A DNA stretch of 37,375 nucleotides from Minisyncoccota bacterium. Lineage in GTDB: Bacteria; Patescibacteriota; Minisyncoccia; Phycocordibacterales; Phycocordibacteraceae. Position numbers and translations under genes: made by a program. The notes under the pieces were generated by a model that did not search any database, was not told the DNA's origin, and worked only from the letters and a program-made list of their open reading frames with translations. The stretch is taken from the NCBI GenBank assembly GCA_022842585.1, contig JALHPI010000007.1, positions 1 to 37,375 of the forward strand, given 5' to 3'. This document shows, piece by piece, positions 25,296-32,391 of this stretch. Each line of letters opens with the position of its first letter. Within the stretch, counting starts at the first letter, position 1.

Positions 25296-25958
25296 TTATG
25301 CCTCAGGAGTTGGTACCGAGGCGGGTGGTTCGTCTGATGAGGCGGTGGCTGGCACAGGTGTCTCGGCTGCTTTTTCAAGTACGCGGTAGGCATGGATGCC
25401 GGCAAGCATCGATATCGGGCCGATTACGAGAAGTCCGAGGAAGAATGGGAGAGCGCCGAGAAACGTGAGGACGATCAACACGACTCCGAGCAGGAGAAGT
25501 TTCCAGCGGTTCCCTTTCGTGATGCGGGCGCTTTCTTTCAAAGCCGCAACGGGATTCATGCCCTTATCGACGACGAGGTAGCCGGTGAACGCAAACGCAA
25601 GCGCGAGGAAGATGCCCGGTACGATGAGGAGGATGAAACCGACCATGACGATGACCGCAAGAATGATGGATGCGGCGAGGTAGCGCCAAAAAAGCTCAGG
25701 ACGCCAGAAATCGGAAAACTCCGGCGATTTCGGGTCGGCGTGTGCTTTGAGGTAGATGGTGATGAGGCCGATATAGAGGAGTGTCGAAGCGATCATTGAG
25801 AGCAAGAAGCTTACAAAACCCGGAAGATAGTTTTGCACTACTGACAGCATGATTTGTATGACGGCATACAGCGCGAACGTTCCCACAAAAAACCACGGAC
25901 GTGCCTTGAAGGTGTTCCAACCAAATGCGAGAGATTCTTTTACCGATAGGGTGTTCAT
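25296..25958 (-). CDS. Polytopic membrane protein, glycerophosphodiester-phosphodiesterase-membrane-domain-like
   Basis: 220 aa from the ATG at 25958. The frame extends to 26015, but a TATACT box at 25967-25972 lies 8 nt before this ATG and the family N-terminus normally begins here (LSVKESLAFGWNTFKARPW). About five or six membrane helices follow, with the characteristic PGIFLALAFAFTGYLVVDKG and NPVAALKESARITKGNRWKL, as in DUF975/GDPD membrane-domain proteins. The C-terminal 25 residues are Pro/Ala/Glu-rich. The function is unknown. It is probably the first gene of the operon that leads into GNAT-aclB-aclA-cupin (14-bp gap). Confidence 0.72.
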   Translation of the reverse strand: MNTLSVKESLAFGWNTFKARPWFFVGTFALYAVIQIMLSVVQNYLPGFVSFLLSMIASTLLYIGLITIYLKAHADPKSPEFSDFWRPELFWRYLAASIILAVIVMVGFILLIVPGIFLALAFAFTGYLVVDKGMNPVAALKESARITKGNRWKLLLLGVVLIVLTFLGALPFFLGLLVIGPISMLAGIHAYRVLEKAAETPVPATASSDEPPASVPTPEA

Positions 25959-25966
25959 ATAAGGTA

Positions 25967-25972
25967 AGTATA
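25967..25972 (-). promoter_or_regulatory. -10 box heading the acl operon
   Basis: TATACT on the minus strand, ending 8 nt before the ATG at 25958. No -35 at normal spacing is convincing. It is the likely start of the membrane-protein-GNAT-aclB-aclA-cupin transcript. Confidence 0.5.
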
Positions 25973-25990
25973 CGTGAATGCGGTCAAATG

Positions 25991-26347
25991 CTAACTCGTG
26001 AGATGTGCTTTGCAAGTGTTCGCTGCCGGGTCGGCGGCGAGACGGTCATCCTCTATTTCTTCGCCCGAAACCGAACAAATACCGTACGTCCCGGTTTCTA
26101 TGCGAGTAAGCGCACCCAATACCTCATTGTAGCGGGTCTCAAGGTCTTTCAGAATCGCGGTATTCGTCTCGTACCCGTCTATCTGGTCGGCAGTGTCGCT
26201 TGGGTCGGCTTCAAGACCGGTTTCGCTCGGAAGCGCTTCCCAGTCCGCAGGGTTCGAAGGGTTCCGTCGGCCTACGGTCGAAAGTTCTTCCTCAAGGCGG
26301 ATTTTTTCAGCTTCAAGCACGCTTTTATATGCGGTGGTGTCTTTCAT
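25991..26347 (-). CDS. DksA/TraR-like coiled-coil protein with degenerate zinc finger
   Basis: 118 aa from the ATG at 26347, supported by a TACACT box 8 nt upstream. A long N-terminal helical hairpin (AYKSVLEAEKIRLEEELSTV ... ILKDLETRYNEVLGALTRIE) leads into TGTYGICSVSGEEIEDDRL and NTCKAHL. DksA/TraR proteins bind the RNA polymerase secondary channel, and their finger is CxxC...CxxC. Here it reads C-x-x-S and C-x-x-H, so one Cys is Ser and one is His. The acidic residues expected at the coiled-coil tip appear as ADPSDTADQIDG (about 46-57). A role in transcription control is likely but not proven. Confidence 0.82.
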   Translation of the reverse strand: MKDTTAYKSVLEAEKIRLEEELSTVGRRNPSNPADWEALPSETGLEADPSDTADQIDGYETNTAILKDLETRYNEVLGALTRIETGTYGICSVSGEEIEDDRLAADPAANTCKAHLTS

Positions 26348-26355
26348 TAGCCGAA

Positions 26356-26361
26356 AGTGTA
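26356..26361 (-). promoter_or_regulatory. -10 box for the DksA/TraR-like gene
   Basis: TACACT on the minus strand, ending 8 nt before the ATG at 26347. It decides the start of that gene in favour of the second Met of the open frame. Confidence 0.45.
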
Positions 26362-26376
26362 GCACACTGCGATTTT

Positions 26377-27723
26377 TTAGTTGGAACGGGTCGAGGAAAG
26401 TCGTGCGAGCAGTTCCGAGAACGCTTTTTCGCTGCGCGCGATGATGAGGGTCTCTTTGTCGCGGTACCCGTAGATCATGAGCTGTCTTCCCTGTTCGTCC
26501 TTTAAGACACGCACGTCATGATTATCTATCACCGCGTCTATGAATATGCGCGGCATGCGTATCGGAGCACGTTGGGTACTGGTAGCAGTAGAAGTGCCAA
26601 GAGGCGCTTCCTCAGGATAGTCTGGATAGAAACGGGAAAGGTCGCGCGCGATAGTGCTCTCCCACTGCAGCATGCCCGCAAAGGTCCGCTCATAGGAAGC
26701 GACACGGAACATGAAGAACGGATGGGTTTCGGCATCCGCGCGCACGACACCTACCGTGCTTTGCGGCTCGACGTTGCGAAGAAGGATTTCCGGTGCAGAA
26801 AGCCCCATGCCGGAAATAAGTGCGCCCCCTTCAGCAGGTAGCATCACAGTGGTATTTTTCCCTGTTGTAGATGCATAGGTTACGTACGCGACCGCCACGC
26901 CGCCTTCAGGAAGATTTTCGTTTCGGAGTTCGGAGAGTCCCTGCTGAAGCTCAAACCCGGTTCCTTTTAGTTCTCGGTGTACGTCGGCGAAGATGAGGGA
27001 CGGAACGGACGGAGCGACGATAATCGGTGGGCGCCCGGTGACGAAGAGTACGGAAAAATAGATGCTCGCACCTCCGGCAATCAGAAGCGCGACGGCACCC
27101 GCTATCATTGGGACGTAATTTTTCTTCGGCGCCTTCAGTTGATGCGGCTGGAGTGCGGTTCCCCGTGCATTTTGTTCCGCAGCGAGGATGGAAATCGGAG
27201 TCGCACGTTCCGTCTTCGCCTTTTCGGAGAAATCGCTCTTGTACGTATGGACTGCGGCAGGAGCTTGCACCACTTCTGGTTTTTTCGTTACGGGCGGAAT
27301 GCCAACGGGAGGCGGAGGCGGTGCCGGGGGTCTCATCGATGCTGTAGGCGCAGGCCTTGGTGCTGCATTTTTTTGGAGACGTTTTAGCACTTCTTCCCGT
27401 GTCTCGGCGGTCGACGGGGCTGGTGGGGCTGGGACAGGATCGGGAGCGGCCGGTACGGCTACGGTCTTCCCCGCTGCTTTTGCGCGCAAGCGCTCAAGCA
27501 CCGCTTCCCGCGATTCCTCGGTCGTTGGCGCTTTCGGAATTATCTTTGCCGGAGGAGGAGGTGCGGGAGTAGTAGGGACGGGTGCCGGCGTATTTTTTAC
27601 GTTTGGAGGAAGCGGTTTGCCGGTCAGATGTGCAACGTCGCTTGCGTAGGTTCGAAACGCCGGTTTCGAATCTTCCTGCACTGGCGAAGGCGCATCGTCT
27701 TTGGGTACGACAGGGTCATCCAT
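26377..27723 (-). CDS. Pro-rich single-pass membrane protein, unknown function
   Basis: 448 aa. Residues 1-200 are cytoplasmic-looking, Pro/Ala-rich and probably disordered, with a duplicated helical motif: EESREAVLERLRAKAA (69-84) and AETREEVLKRLQKNAA (106-121). A second, looser pair (FRTYASDV at 23-30 and VHTYKSDFS at 158-166) also repeats. One transmembrane helix (about 204-229, MIAGAVALLIAGGASIYFSV) leads to an extracytoplasmic alpha/beta domain of about 215 residues without cysteines (for example EPQSTVGVVRADAETHPFFM, RIFIDAVIDNHDVRVLKDEQ). A TATACT box is 15 nt before the ATG. I do not recognise the family; the repeats suggest short protein-binding modules. Confidence 0.6.
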   Translation of the reverse strand: MDDPVVPKDDAPSPVQEDSKPAFRTYASDVAHLTGKPLPPNVKNTPAPVPTTPAPPPPAKIIPKAPTTEESREAVLERLRAKAAGKTVAVPAAPDPVPAPPAPSTAETREEVLKRLQKNAAPRPAPTASMRPPAPPPPPVGIPPVTKKPEVVQAPAAVHTYKSDFSEKAKTERATPISILAAEQNARGTALQPHQLKAPKKNYVPMIAGAVALLIAGGASIYFSVLFVTGRPPIIVAPSVPSLIFADVHRELKGTGFELQQGLSELRNENLPEGGVAVAYVTYASTTGKNTTVMLPAEGGALISGMGLSAPEILLRNVEPQSTVGVVRADAETHPFFMFRVASYERTFAGMLQWESTIARDLSRFYPDYPEEAPLGTSTATSTQRAPIRMPRIFIDAVIDNHDVRVLKDEQGRQLMIYGYRDKETLIIARSEKAFSELLARLSSTRSN

Positions 27724-27802
27724 AAAGGGCTATGACTAAGTATAACCGCAGTGCGCACTATGCGTGCCTACTATTTCTGGAAAACCTAAATGGTAACGAG
27801 CT

Positions 27803-28318
27803 CTAACCGCGATGACCGATAAGAAACTTCTTTGGGTCGTCACACATATCAGTAAATGCGTGCGCCGCTTCCTTTAGTTTTGCGGAAGAAGACTTTCCGA
27901 AAGAAATAACCTCCACCTGGCACCCTTCATTCATATCTAGGTACTCGATAAGCGGCACGAAGTCGCCATCACCTGAGGCAATGATGATGGTATCTAGTTT
28001 CGGGGCGAGCTTTACGGCGTCAATTGCGAGTCCTACGTCCCAGTCAGCCTTCTTGGCGCCGTCTGCGAAGATTTGGAGGTCTTTGACCTTGGTCTCGATA
28101 CCGATTTTCGTAAGCGCATCAAAGAATCCGGTCTCTTCCCCGCTGTCGGTCGAGATGACGTAGGCGATAGCGCGTACGAGGACGCGGTTCCCCACTGCTT
28201 CTGCAAGGACGTTTGCGAAGTTTACGCGGGATTTATAGAGGTGCTTAGCACTGTGATAGAGGTTCTGTGTGTCTATGAAGACGCCAACGCGCTGCGCTGG
28301 ATGTTTTATAACGGGCAT
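27803..28318 (-). CDS. NYN-domain ribonuclease-like protein (LabA/DUF88)
   Basis: 171 aa, a PIN-like NYN fold predicted to cut RNA in the cytoplasm. Acidic site: D16 and N19 in GVFIDTQNLYHSA, D94 in ADWDVGLAIDAV, and D117/D119 in IIASGDGDFVPLI. All the usual metal-binding residues are present. Length and order match stand-alone LabA-type proteins. There is no partner gene within its unit: rpsO lies 195 bp upstream and a Pro-rich membrane protein 79 bp downstream. Upstream sequence is AT-rich (TTTTTAATATTTAC), so a weak promoter is likely, but no clear box was chosen. Confidence 0.85.
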   Translation of the reverse strand: MPVIKHPAQRVGVFIDTQNLYHSAKHLYKSRVNFANVLAEAVGNRVLVRAIAYVISTDSGEETGFFDALTKIGIETKVKDLQIFADGAKKADWDVGLAIDAVKLAPKLDTIIIASGDGDFVPLIEYLDMNEGCQVEVISFGKSSSAKLKEAAHAFTDMCDDPKKFLIGHRG

Positions 28319-28339
28319 AAAAAGTAAATATTAAAAATC

Positions 28340-28366
28340 TTTTAAAAAGCGAACGAAGTATCGCTT
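28340..28366 (-). terminator. Candidate terminator after rpsO and element A
   Basis: Stem AAGCGA/TCGCTT (28347-28352 with 28361-28366, 8-nt loop), followed on the minus strand by TTTAAAAG. The stem is short, so the call is tentative. It would end the rpsO-element A transcript before the NYN gene. Confidence 0.4.
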
Positions 28367-28403
28367 ATATCATACTAGCATTTGCGTCCTTAATCCTAGC
28401 CGG

Positions 28404-28505
28404 AAAGGGTGCAGATACGAGGCACGGGAAGTTCGTTTTTGGAGGCGTATGTGGGTATACGACGGAGAAAACGAACGGGACCCGTAACGAAGTAGCTGCC
28501 CCTTT
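28404..28505 (-). repeat. Palindromic structured element, copy A, directly after rpsO
   Basis: 102 nt, in the same orientation as rpsO, with the end of the outer stem 8 nt from its stop codon. Minus-strand folding: AAAGGG/CCCTTT, P1 GCAG/CTGC (28499-28496 with 28414-28411), C.T mismatch, TAC/GTA, loop TTCGTT opposite GCCTC, P2 ACGGG/CCCGT, loop TCCC opposite TT, P3 GTTCGTTTT/AAAACGAAC (28476-28468 with 28439-28431), internal loop, and P4 CGTAT/ATACG. Against copy B, the P1, P2 and P3 pairs change on both sides while the loops stay identical. Confidence 0.87.
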
Positions 28506-28513
28506 ACGGCGGA

Positions 28514-28780
28514 TTACTTCTTGAGGCCGAGTTTTTTGACTACTGCCGTATAGCGGCGCTTGTCGTTCTTTTCCAAATAACGGAGATGGGAACGACGGTC
28601 AGCGACCATCTGGAGAAGACCACGGCGGGAATGATTGTCCTTGTGGTTTTTCTTGAGGTGCTTGGTCAATTCTTCGATTTTGCGACTAAGTAGGGCAACC
28701 TGAACATCCGGAGAACCGGTGTCAGAGTCATGGCGGGCCGAATCTTTAACGACGGCCGTCTTTACGCGCTTGGTTAGCAT
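28514..28780 (-). CDS. rpsO: 30S ribosomal protein S15
   Basis: Primary 16S rRNA-binding protein of the small-subunit platform, 88 aa as usual. Signature blocks are DTGSPDVQVALLSRKIEELT (about 20-39) and NHSRRGLLQMVADRRSHLRY (about 49-68), with the C-terminus YTAVVKKLGLKK. A TAGAGT box 9 nt before the ATG and no Shine-Dalgarno site suggest a leaderless message. No pnp gene is next to it; a palindromic element follows its stop directly. Confidence 0.97.
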   Translation of the reverse strand: MLTKRVKTAVVKDSARHDSDTGSPDVQVALLSRKIEELTKHLKKNHKDNHSRRGLLQMVADRRSHLRYLEKNDKRRYTAVVKKLGLKK

Positions 28781-28844
28781 GGTCCCCGTACTCTAGCACA
28801 CCTTGCTAAAAAGAGCAAGTGTTTCCTAGTGCTACCTTGGCTCC

Positions 28845-29591
28845 CTAGGGCTTCTTGAATCCCTCAATAGCCTTCAGTATCTCAAGAGGAACGGTAAATA
28901 CGATGGTATTCGACTTGTCTGAGGAGATGTCGTTTATCGATTGCAAGGTTCTCAAGTGGAGGGCGCCAGGTACTTCTGAGAGCATTTTGGCCGCTTGTGA
29001 GACGTTTTGGGCAGCTGCGAGCTCTCCTTCGGAATTGATGATGACTGCACGCTTTTCACGCTCCGCTTCCGCCTGCTTTGCTATGGTGCGTTGCATGTCT
29101 TCCGGCAGGCTGACGTCCTTAAGTTCCACATTCTGAACCGTAAGTCCCCACGCACCCGTCTCTTTTTCGACGATTTCGCGGATTCTGTCTGCAATCCGGT
29201 CACGGCCGGAGAGGAGCTCATCGAGCGTCACTTCGCCCACGATGTTGCGCATCGTGGTCTGGGCATACTGGGAAATGGCATAGCGGAAGTCCTCCACCTC
29301 GATAATGGCTTTCTCCGCATCCGATACCTTGTAATAGATAACGGCATTTACCTGAACGGAGACGTTATCGCGGGTAATGGCGTTCTGGTCAGGCACGTCT
29401 ATGGCCTTAGTGCGCATGTCCACCTTCTGGTAGCTCTGGAAGACGGGGATGATGACGCTCCAGCCCGGACTCATAATTCCTGAAAACTTACCCATAGTGA
29501 ATCGCACGCCACGTTCGTATTGGTTTATCTGGCGAATGCCCGAAATAATAATAAAAAGAATAACCGCAAGGACAGCGATAGGTAGTTCCAT
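28845..29591 (-). CDS. SPFH/stomatin-family membrane protein (slipin-like)
   Basis: 248 aa. An N-terminal membrane helix (LPIAVLAVILFIIISGI, 3-19) is followed by the SPFH/band-7 domain (QYERGVRFTMGKFSGIMSPG, DVPDQNAITRDNVSVQVNAV, YYKVSDAEKAI, AQTTMRNIVGEVTLDELL) and a C-terminal coiled coil (EREKRAVIINSEGELAAAQN), as in stomatins and slipins. Such proteins form oligomeric membrane scaffolds or cages. The usual NfeD partner gene is not adjacent. A TATACT box 8 nt upstream marks a leaderless start, divergent from the Xer gene. Confidence 0.92.
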   Translation of the reverse strand: MELPIAVLAVILFIIISGIRQINQYERGVRFTMGKFSGIMSPGWSVIIPVFQSYQKVDMRTKAIDVPDQNAITRDNVSVQVNAVIYYKVSDAEKAIIEVEDFRYAISQYAQTTMRNIVGEVTLDELLSGRDRIADRIREIVEKETGAWGLTVQNVELKDVSLPEDMQRTIAKQAEAEREKRAVIINSEGELAAAQNVSQAAKMLSEVPGALHLRTLQSINDISSDKSNTIVFTVPLEILKAIEGFKKP

Positions 29592-29599
29592 ATGTATTT

Positions 29600-29605
29600 A
29601 GTATA
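29600..29605 (-). promoter_or_regulatory. -10 box for the SPFH gene
   Basis: TATACT on the minus strand, ending 8 nt before the ATG at 29591. It forms a divergent pair with the Xer gene's -10 box at 29658-29663; the two boxes share a 79-bp spacer. Confidence 0.5.
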
Positions 29606-29657
29606 TCAATAAACGATACATATGAAGGATATGTACGATATTGTGCGACGCGCAGGA

Positions 29658-29663
29658 TATACT
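29658..29663 (+). promoter_or_regulatory. -10 box for the Xer recombinase gene
   Basis: TATACT, ending 7 nt before the ATG at 29671. It favours that ATG over the TTG at 29641 that would place the box inside the coding sequence. Confidence 0.5.
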
Positions 29664-29670
29664 TATATGT

Positions 29671-30579
29671 ATGGATGCAGCCACGATGAAACGGCAATTT
29701 CTCGAATATATCGAGATTGAGCGCGGCCGTGCCGTGAAAACGGTAGAAAACTACGACCACTACCTCACTCGCTTTATGGAATGGGGTCAGATAAAGGGCT
29801 TGGGAGACATAACCGAGGAGAAAATCCGCGAATTTCGTCTCTGGCTGAACCGTCAGCAAGGTACGGCTGGAGGCGCCATGAAGCGTCGGACGCAGAACTA
29901 CTACCTCATCGCCATACGTGCCTTCTTGAAGTTCCTCCGCAAGCGCGGCATGGAATCCATCTCCCCGGAGCGTATCGAGCTCGCGAAACTTCCCGAGCGC
30001 TCGCTCGACCTCATCACGGACGCAGAGCTTGGCCGGCTTCTGAAAGCGGCAGAAGGTACAGATCAGCGCCATTTGCGCGATAAGGCGATGCTCGAACTCC
30101 TCTTTTCTACCGGACTTCGCGTCTCCGAGCTCTGCGCCCTCAATTCCGACATAGACCTCTCGCGCGACGAGGTGTCGGTGCGCGGAAAGGGCGACAAGGT
30201 GCGCGTGGTATTCCTCTCCCCTTCCGCAAAGGATGCAGTCGCCCGCTATCTCAAAGCTCGGAAGGATATGGAAGAAGCGCTTTTCGTAAACATCCTTACG
30301 GTCGGAAAAAATTCTAAGAAAGCCCCTACCCGTCTTACGCCACGCTCCGTGGAACGGATGATAAAGACGTATGCGGCAAAGGCAGGCATCACGAAAAAAG
30401 TCACCCCGCACGTGCTTCGCCACTCGTTTGCGACCGACCTCCTATCAAATGGCGCTGACCTCCGCTCCGTTCAGGCGCTTCTCGGTCACGCTTCTATCAA
30501 CACGACGCAAATTTATACGCACGTCACCGACGCCCATCTGCGCGAGGTGCATAAGAAGTTCCACGGGAAGAATCGCTAA
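29671..30579 (+). CDS. XerC/XerD-family tyrosine recombinase
   Basis: 302 aa, full length for Xer. Such enzymes resolve chromosome dimers at dif, or integrate mobile DNA. The N-terminal SAM-like core-binding domain (about 1-100) contains ENYDHYLTRFMEWG and RRTQNYYLIAIRAFLKFL. Catalytic residues: R150 (STGLRVSEL), K173 (VRGKGDK), H247 and R250 (TPHVLRHSF), H273 (LLGHASINTT) and the nucleophile Y282 (QIYTHV), all present. The frame is open to a TTG at 29641, but the -10 box at 29658 places the start at 29671. No dif-like site was recognised nearby. It ends base-to-base against the convergent dehydrogenase gene. Confidence 0.93.
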   Translation: MDAATMKRQFLEYIEIERGRAVKTVENYDHYLTRFMEWGQIKGLGDITEEKIREFRLWLNRQQGTAGGAMKRRTQNYYLIAIRAFLKFLRKRGMESISPERIELAKLPERSLDLITDAELGRLLKAAEGTDQRHLRDKAMLELLFSTGLRVSELCALNSDIDLSRDEVSVRGKGDKVRVVFLSPSAKDAVARYLKARKDMEEALFVNILTVGKNSKKAPTRLTPRSVERMIKTYAAKAGITKKVTPHVLRHSFATDLLSNGADLRSVQALLGHASINTTQIYTHVTDAHLREVHKKFHGKNR

Positions 30580-31479
30580 CTACTTAAGGATGATGTTTTT
30601 CGGAGTACCGGTAAGGTAGCTTTCAACGTTCTGAATAAGGAACTCGGCTCCGTTGGCGCCTGCTTGCTCTGTAGCAAATGCGACGTGTGGTGTTACGAGT
30701 ATCTTTTCGTTTGCAAACATCATCTTATAAAAATCATTCTCTATGTCGCCATGAGGCTGTGGGTCGCAATCTATCGCAGCTCCTGCGACGATGCCAGCAT
30801 CAATTGCTTTTATAAGGCCCGCGGCGTCGTATGTGTGAGGTCGCACGAACGAAACGAAGTATGAACCTTTCTTAAATGCCATAAACGCACTCTCGTCGAT
30901 AAGGTTTTTACTCGTAGGGTTTGAGTTGAGTGCGTTTATGACCAAATCTGCAGACTCGGCTTTCTTTCTAATATCGTCGCCACGTCCGAAGAAGTCGACA
31001 TCCATACCGAACGCCTCGCATACTTTCCCTATCTGAGTGCCGATACTCCCCTTCCCTACAATTAATGCCTGTTTTCCTACTAAACTCTGGTGTCGGGCAA
31101 ACGGCACTGGCGCGGTCGTGCGCACTGTGGGTATGAACTTACGGAAGAGAGCCAACACCATAAACATAACCCACTCGACAATGGAGTCCCGGTTGCTCCC
31201 GGAAGTATTCGCGACATATACGCCACGTTCCGCGAGTTTTTTAGAATCGAAACTCCCGAGTTCTATATAGGGGTACGTTACCAAGACATTCTCCAGCTGC
31301 TCGAGATTCTCAAGAAGATAGTCCCCGTCGCTGCAAATGACATCCATTCCCCGCACTTCCTCGAGCCATTTGTCCGAAGAATCAGGAATCGGAATATACG
31401 ACACTTCGCCCACCGCCCCAAGACGTTCTTTTTGCTCTGTTGAAAACCCAAGGTCGCCCACGACTACAATTTTTTTCAT
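30580..31479 (-). CDS. D-isomer-specific 2-hydroxyacid dehydrogenase-like protein
   Basis: NAD(P)-dependent 2-hydroxyacid dehydrogenase family, 299 aa. The nucleotide-binding motif is VGKGSIG (141-147, G-x-G-x-x-G) with an acidic/aromatic end in DVDFFGRGDD. Catalytic Arg is in SFVRPHTYDA and catalytic His in TPHVAFATEQ. The usual Glu segment (D-V-F-E-E-E-P) reads AIDCDPQPHGD, which is shortened, so the third catalytic residue is uncertain. The N-terminal half matches the substrate domain (NTSGSNRDSIVEWVMFMVLA). The substrate cannot be told. TAGTAT lies 6 nt before the ATG. It probably forms no operon with the upstream oxygenase, whose stop is 10 nt away. Confidence 0.82.
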   Translation of the reverse strand: MKKIVVVGDLGFSTEQKERLGAVGEVSYIPIPDSSDKWLEEVRGMDVICSDGDYLLENLEQLENVLVTYPYIELGSFDSKKLAERGVYVANTSGSNRDSIVEWVMFMVLALFRKFIPTVRTTAPVPFARHQSLVGKQALIVGKGSIGTQIGKVCEAFGMDVDFFGRGDDIRKKAESADLVINALNSNPTSKNLIDESAFMAFKKGSYFVSFVRPHTYDAAGLIKAIDAGIVAGAAIDCDPQPHGDIENDFYKMMFANEKILVTPHVAFATEQAGANGAEFLIQNVESYLTGTPKNIILK

Positions 31480-31488
31480 GGAGTAATA

Positions 31489-32319
31489 CTACCCCATCAC
31501 CTGATGTGCTTCCTCCTTTGTGGGCACGTGCGCGCCTTCAGCGTCCGTGAAGTACACGATGGCCCAGCGCGCCGCATTTTCTCTAAATACGTTCTCTGAA
31601 GCCTGTACGACGTCGTGCCACGCGGGGCGAAAGCGCATGTCAGTGAGTTCTGGAAGCTGGTATGCAGGCATAAAGAGCGCGATGCCGTCTTTGTGCTCCA
31701 CGGGTGTAAGTGCCGCTTCATCCTTCCCTATCCGGAGCCCGGGTGCACTCTCTGCGAGCGCGAGCGTGGCGCATCCGCGGTCGTAGTGGGCACGTGCGAG
31801 GAAATTCCCCTCCCCGCTTGGCTCGTACTTGAGGAAGCGGAGCGCCGCATACTCCACATATTCTTCGGTTCTCGGGAAGAAACGACCGTACACCTCTGGA
31901 AACTCCACAGAGATGATTTCAAAAAGCTTTTTGCTCGCGCGGAACGCCTCCGCGTGTATTTCTTCTGCGGCTTCAAGGTATGCGGCGGTCTTCGGGTTCT
32001 TGAGGAGGTTACTTCCGGCGAATTCCTTCAAAAGCTTCGGATGGTAGTGGAAGTATTCCTTGAAATCCATCCGTCCTACCTCGTCTTCCTCCCCTGCTTT
32101 GCGTACGTACCCTATTCCCTGTCGGTTTTCCGGACGGTCGTAGAAGTGGAGAGCCTCCTTTTCTTCCTGAGAGACGGTCAGATAGTCGAAAAAGCGCTCG
32201 GCGGCGCTTTCAAGCTTTGCGCGCGAGAGTGTGCACGGTATTTCTGCATAATTCTTGGCCGCAAGCTCGGCGACGAGCGCGTCAAATGACTCTCTATCTG
32301 CTTTTTCAATGCTTTGCAT
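31489..32319 (-). CDS. 2-oxoglutarate/Fe(II)-dependent dioxygenase-like protein
   Basis: 276 aa, isopenicillin-N-synthase-like. Iron ligands H178 and D180 (RAHYDRGCATLAL) and H235 (RPAWHDVVQA), with the 2OG-binding Arg at R251 (ARWAIVYF). All four are at the expected spacing. The N-terminal half (for example NRQGIGYVRKAGEEDEVG) resembles the DIOX_N part only loosely. TAGCAT is 6 nt before the ATG. A surprise in a lineage usually regarded as fermentative, since the reaction needs O2; the substrate is unknown. It ends 10 nt before the start of the dehydrogenase gene, so the two may be co-expressed. Confidence 0.78.
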   Translation of the reverse strand: MQSIEKADRESFDALVAELAAKNYAEIPCTLSRAKLESAAERFFDYLTVSQEEKEALHFYDRPENRQGIGYVRKAGEEDEVGRMDFKEYFHYHPKLLKEFAGSNLLKNPKTAAYLEAAEEIHAEAFRASKKLFEIISVEFPEVYGRFFPRTEEYVEYAALRFLKYEPSGEGNFLARAHYDRGCATLALAESAPGLRIGKDEAALTPVEHKDGIALFMPAYQLPELTDMRFRPAWHDVVQASENVFRENAARWAIVYFTDAEGAHVPTKEEAHQVMG

Positions 32320-32352
32320 ACGCGCATGCTAGCACGTGGCCTTCGGCGTATG

Positions 32353-32384
32353 AAAAGAAACCGCCGACGCGAAAGCGTCGGCGG
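32353..32384 (-). terminator. Rho-independent terminator of the three-gene cassette
   Basis: Perfect 10-bp stem CCGCCGACGC/GCGTCGGCGG (32361-32370 with 32375-32384) around a 4-base loop. On the minus strand it is followed by TTTCTTTT. It lies 7 nt after the stop of the Janus-like gene. Confidence 0.85.
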
Positions 32385-32391
32385 CAAGTCT

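Noticed and set aside
29488-30423. 311-codon open frame on the minus strand opposite the Xer recombinase gene
   Set aside because: It lies antisense to a gene with all catalytic motifs, and its translation is rich in Cys/Tyr/His with no family likeness. It is a shadow.
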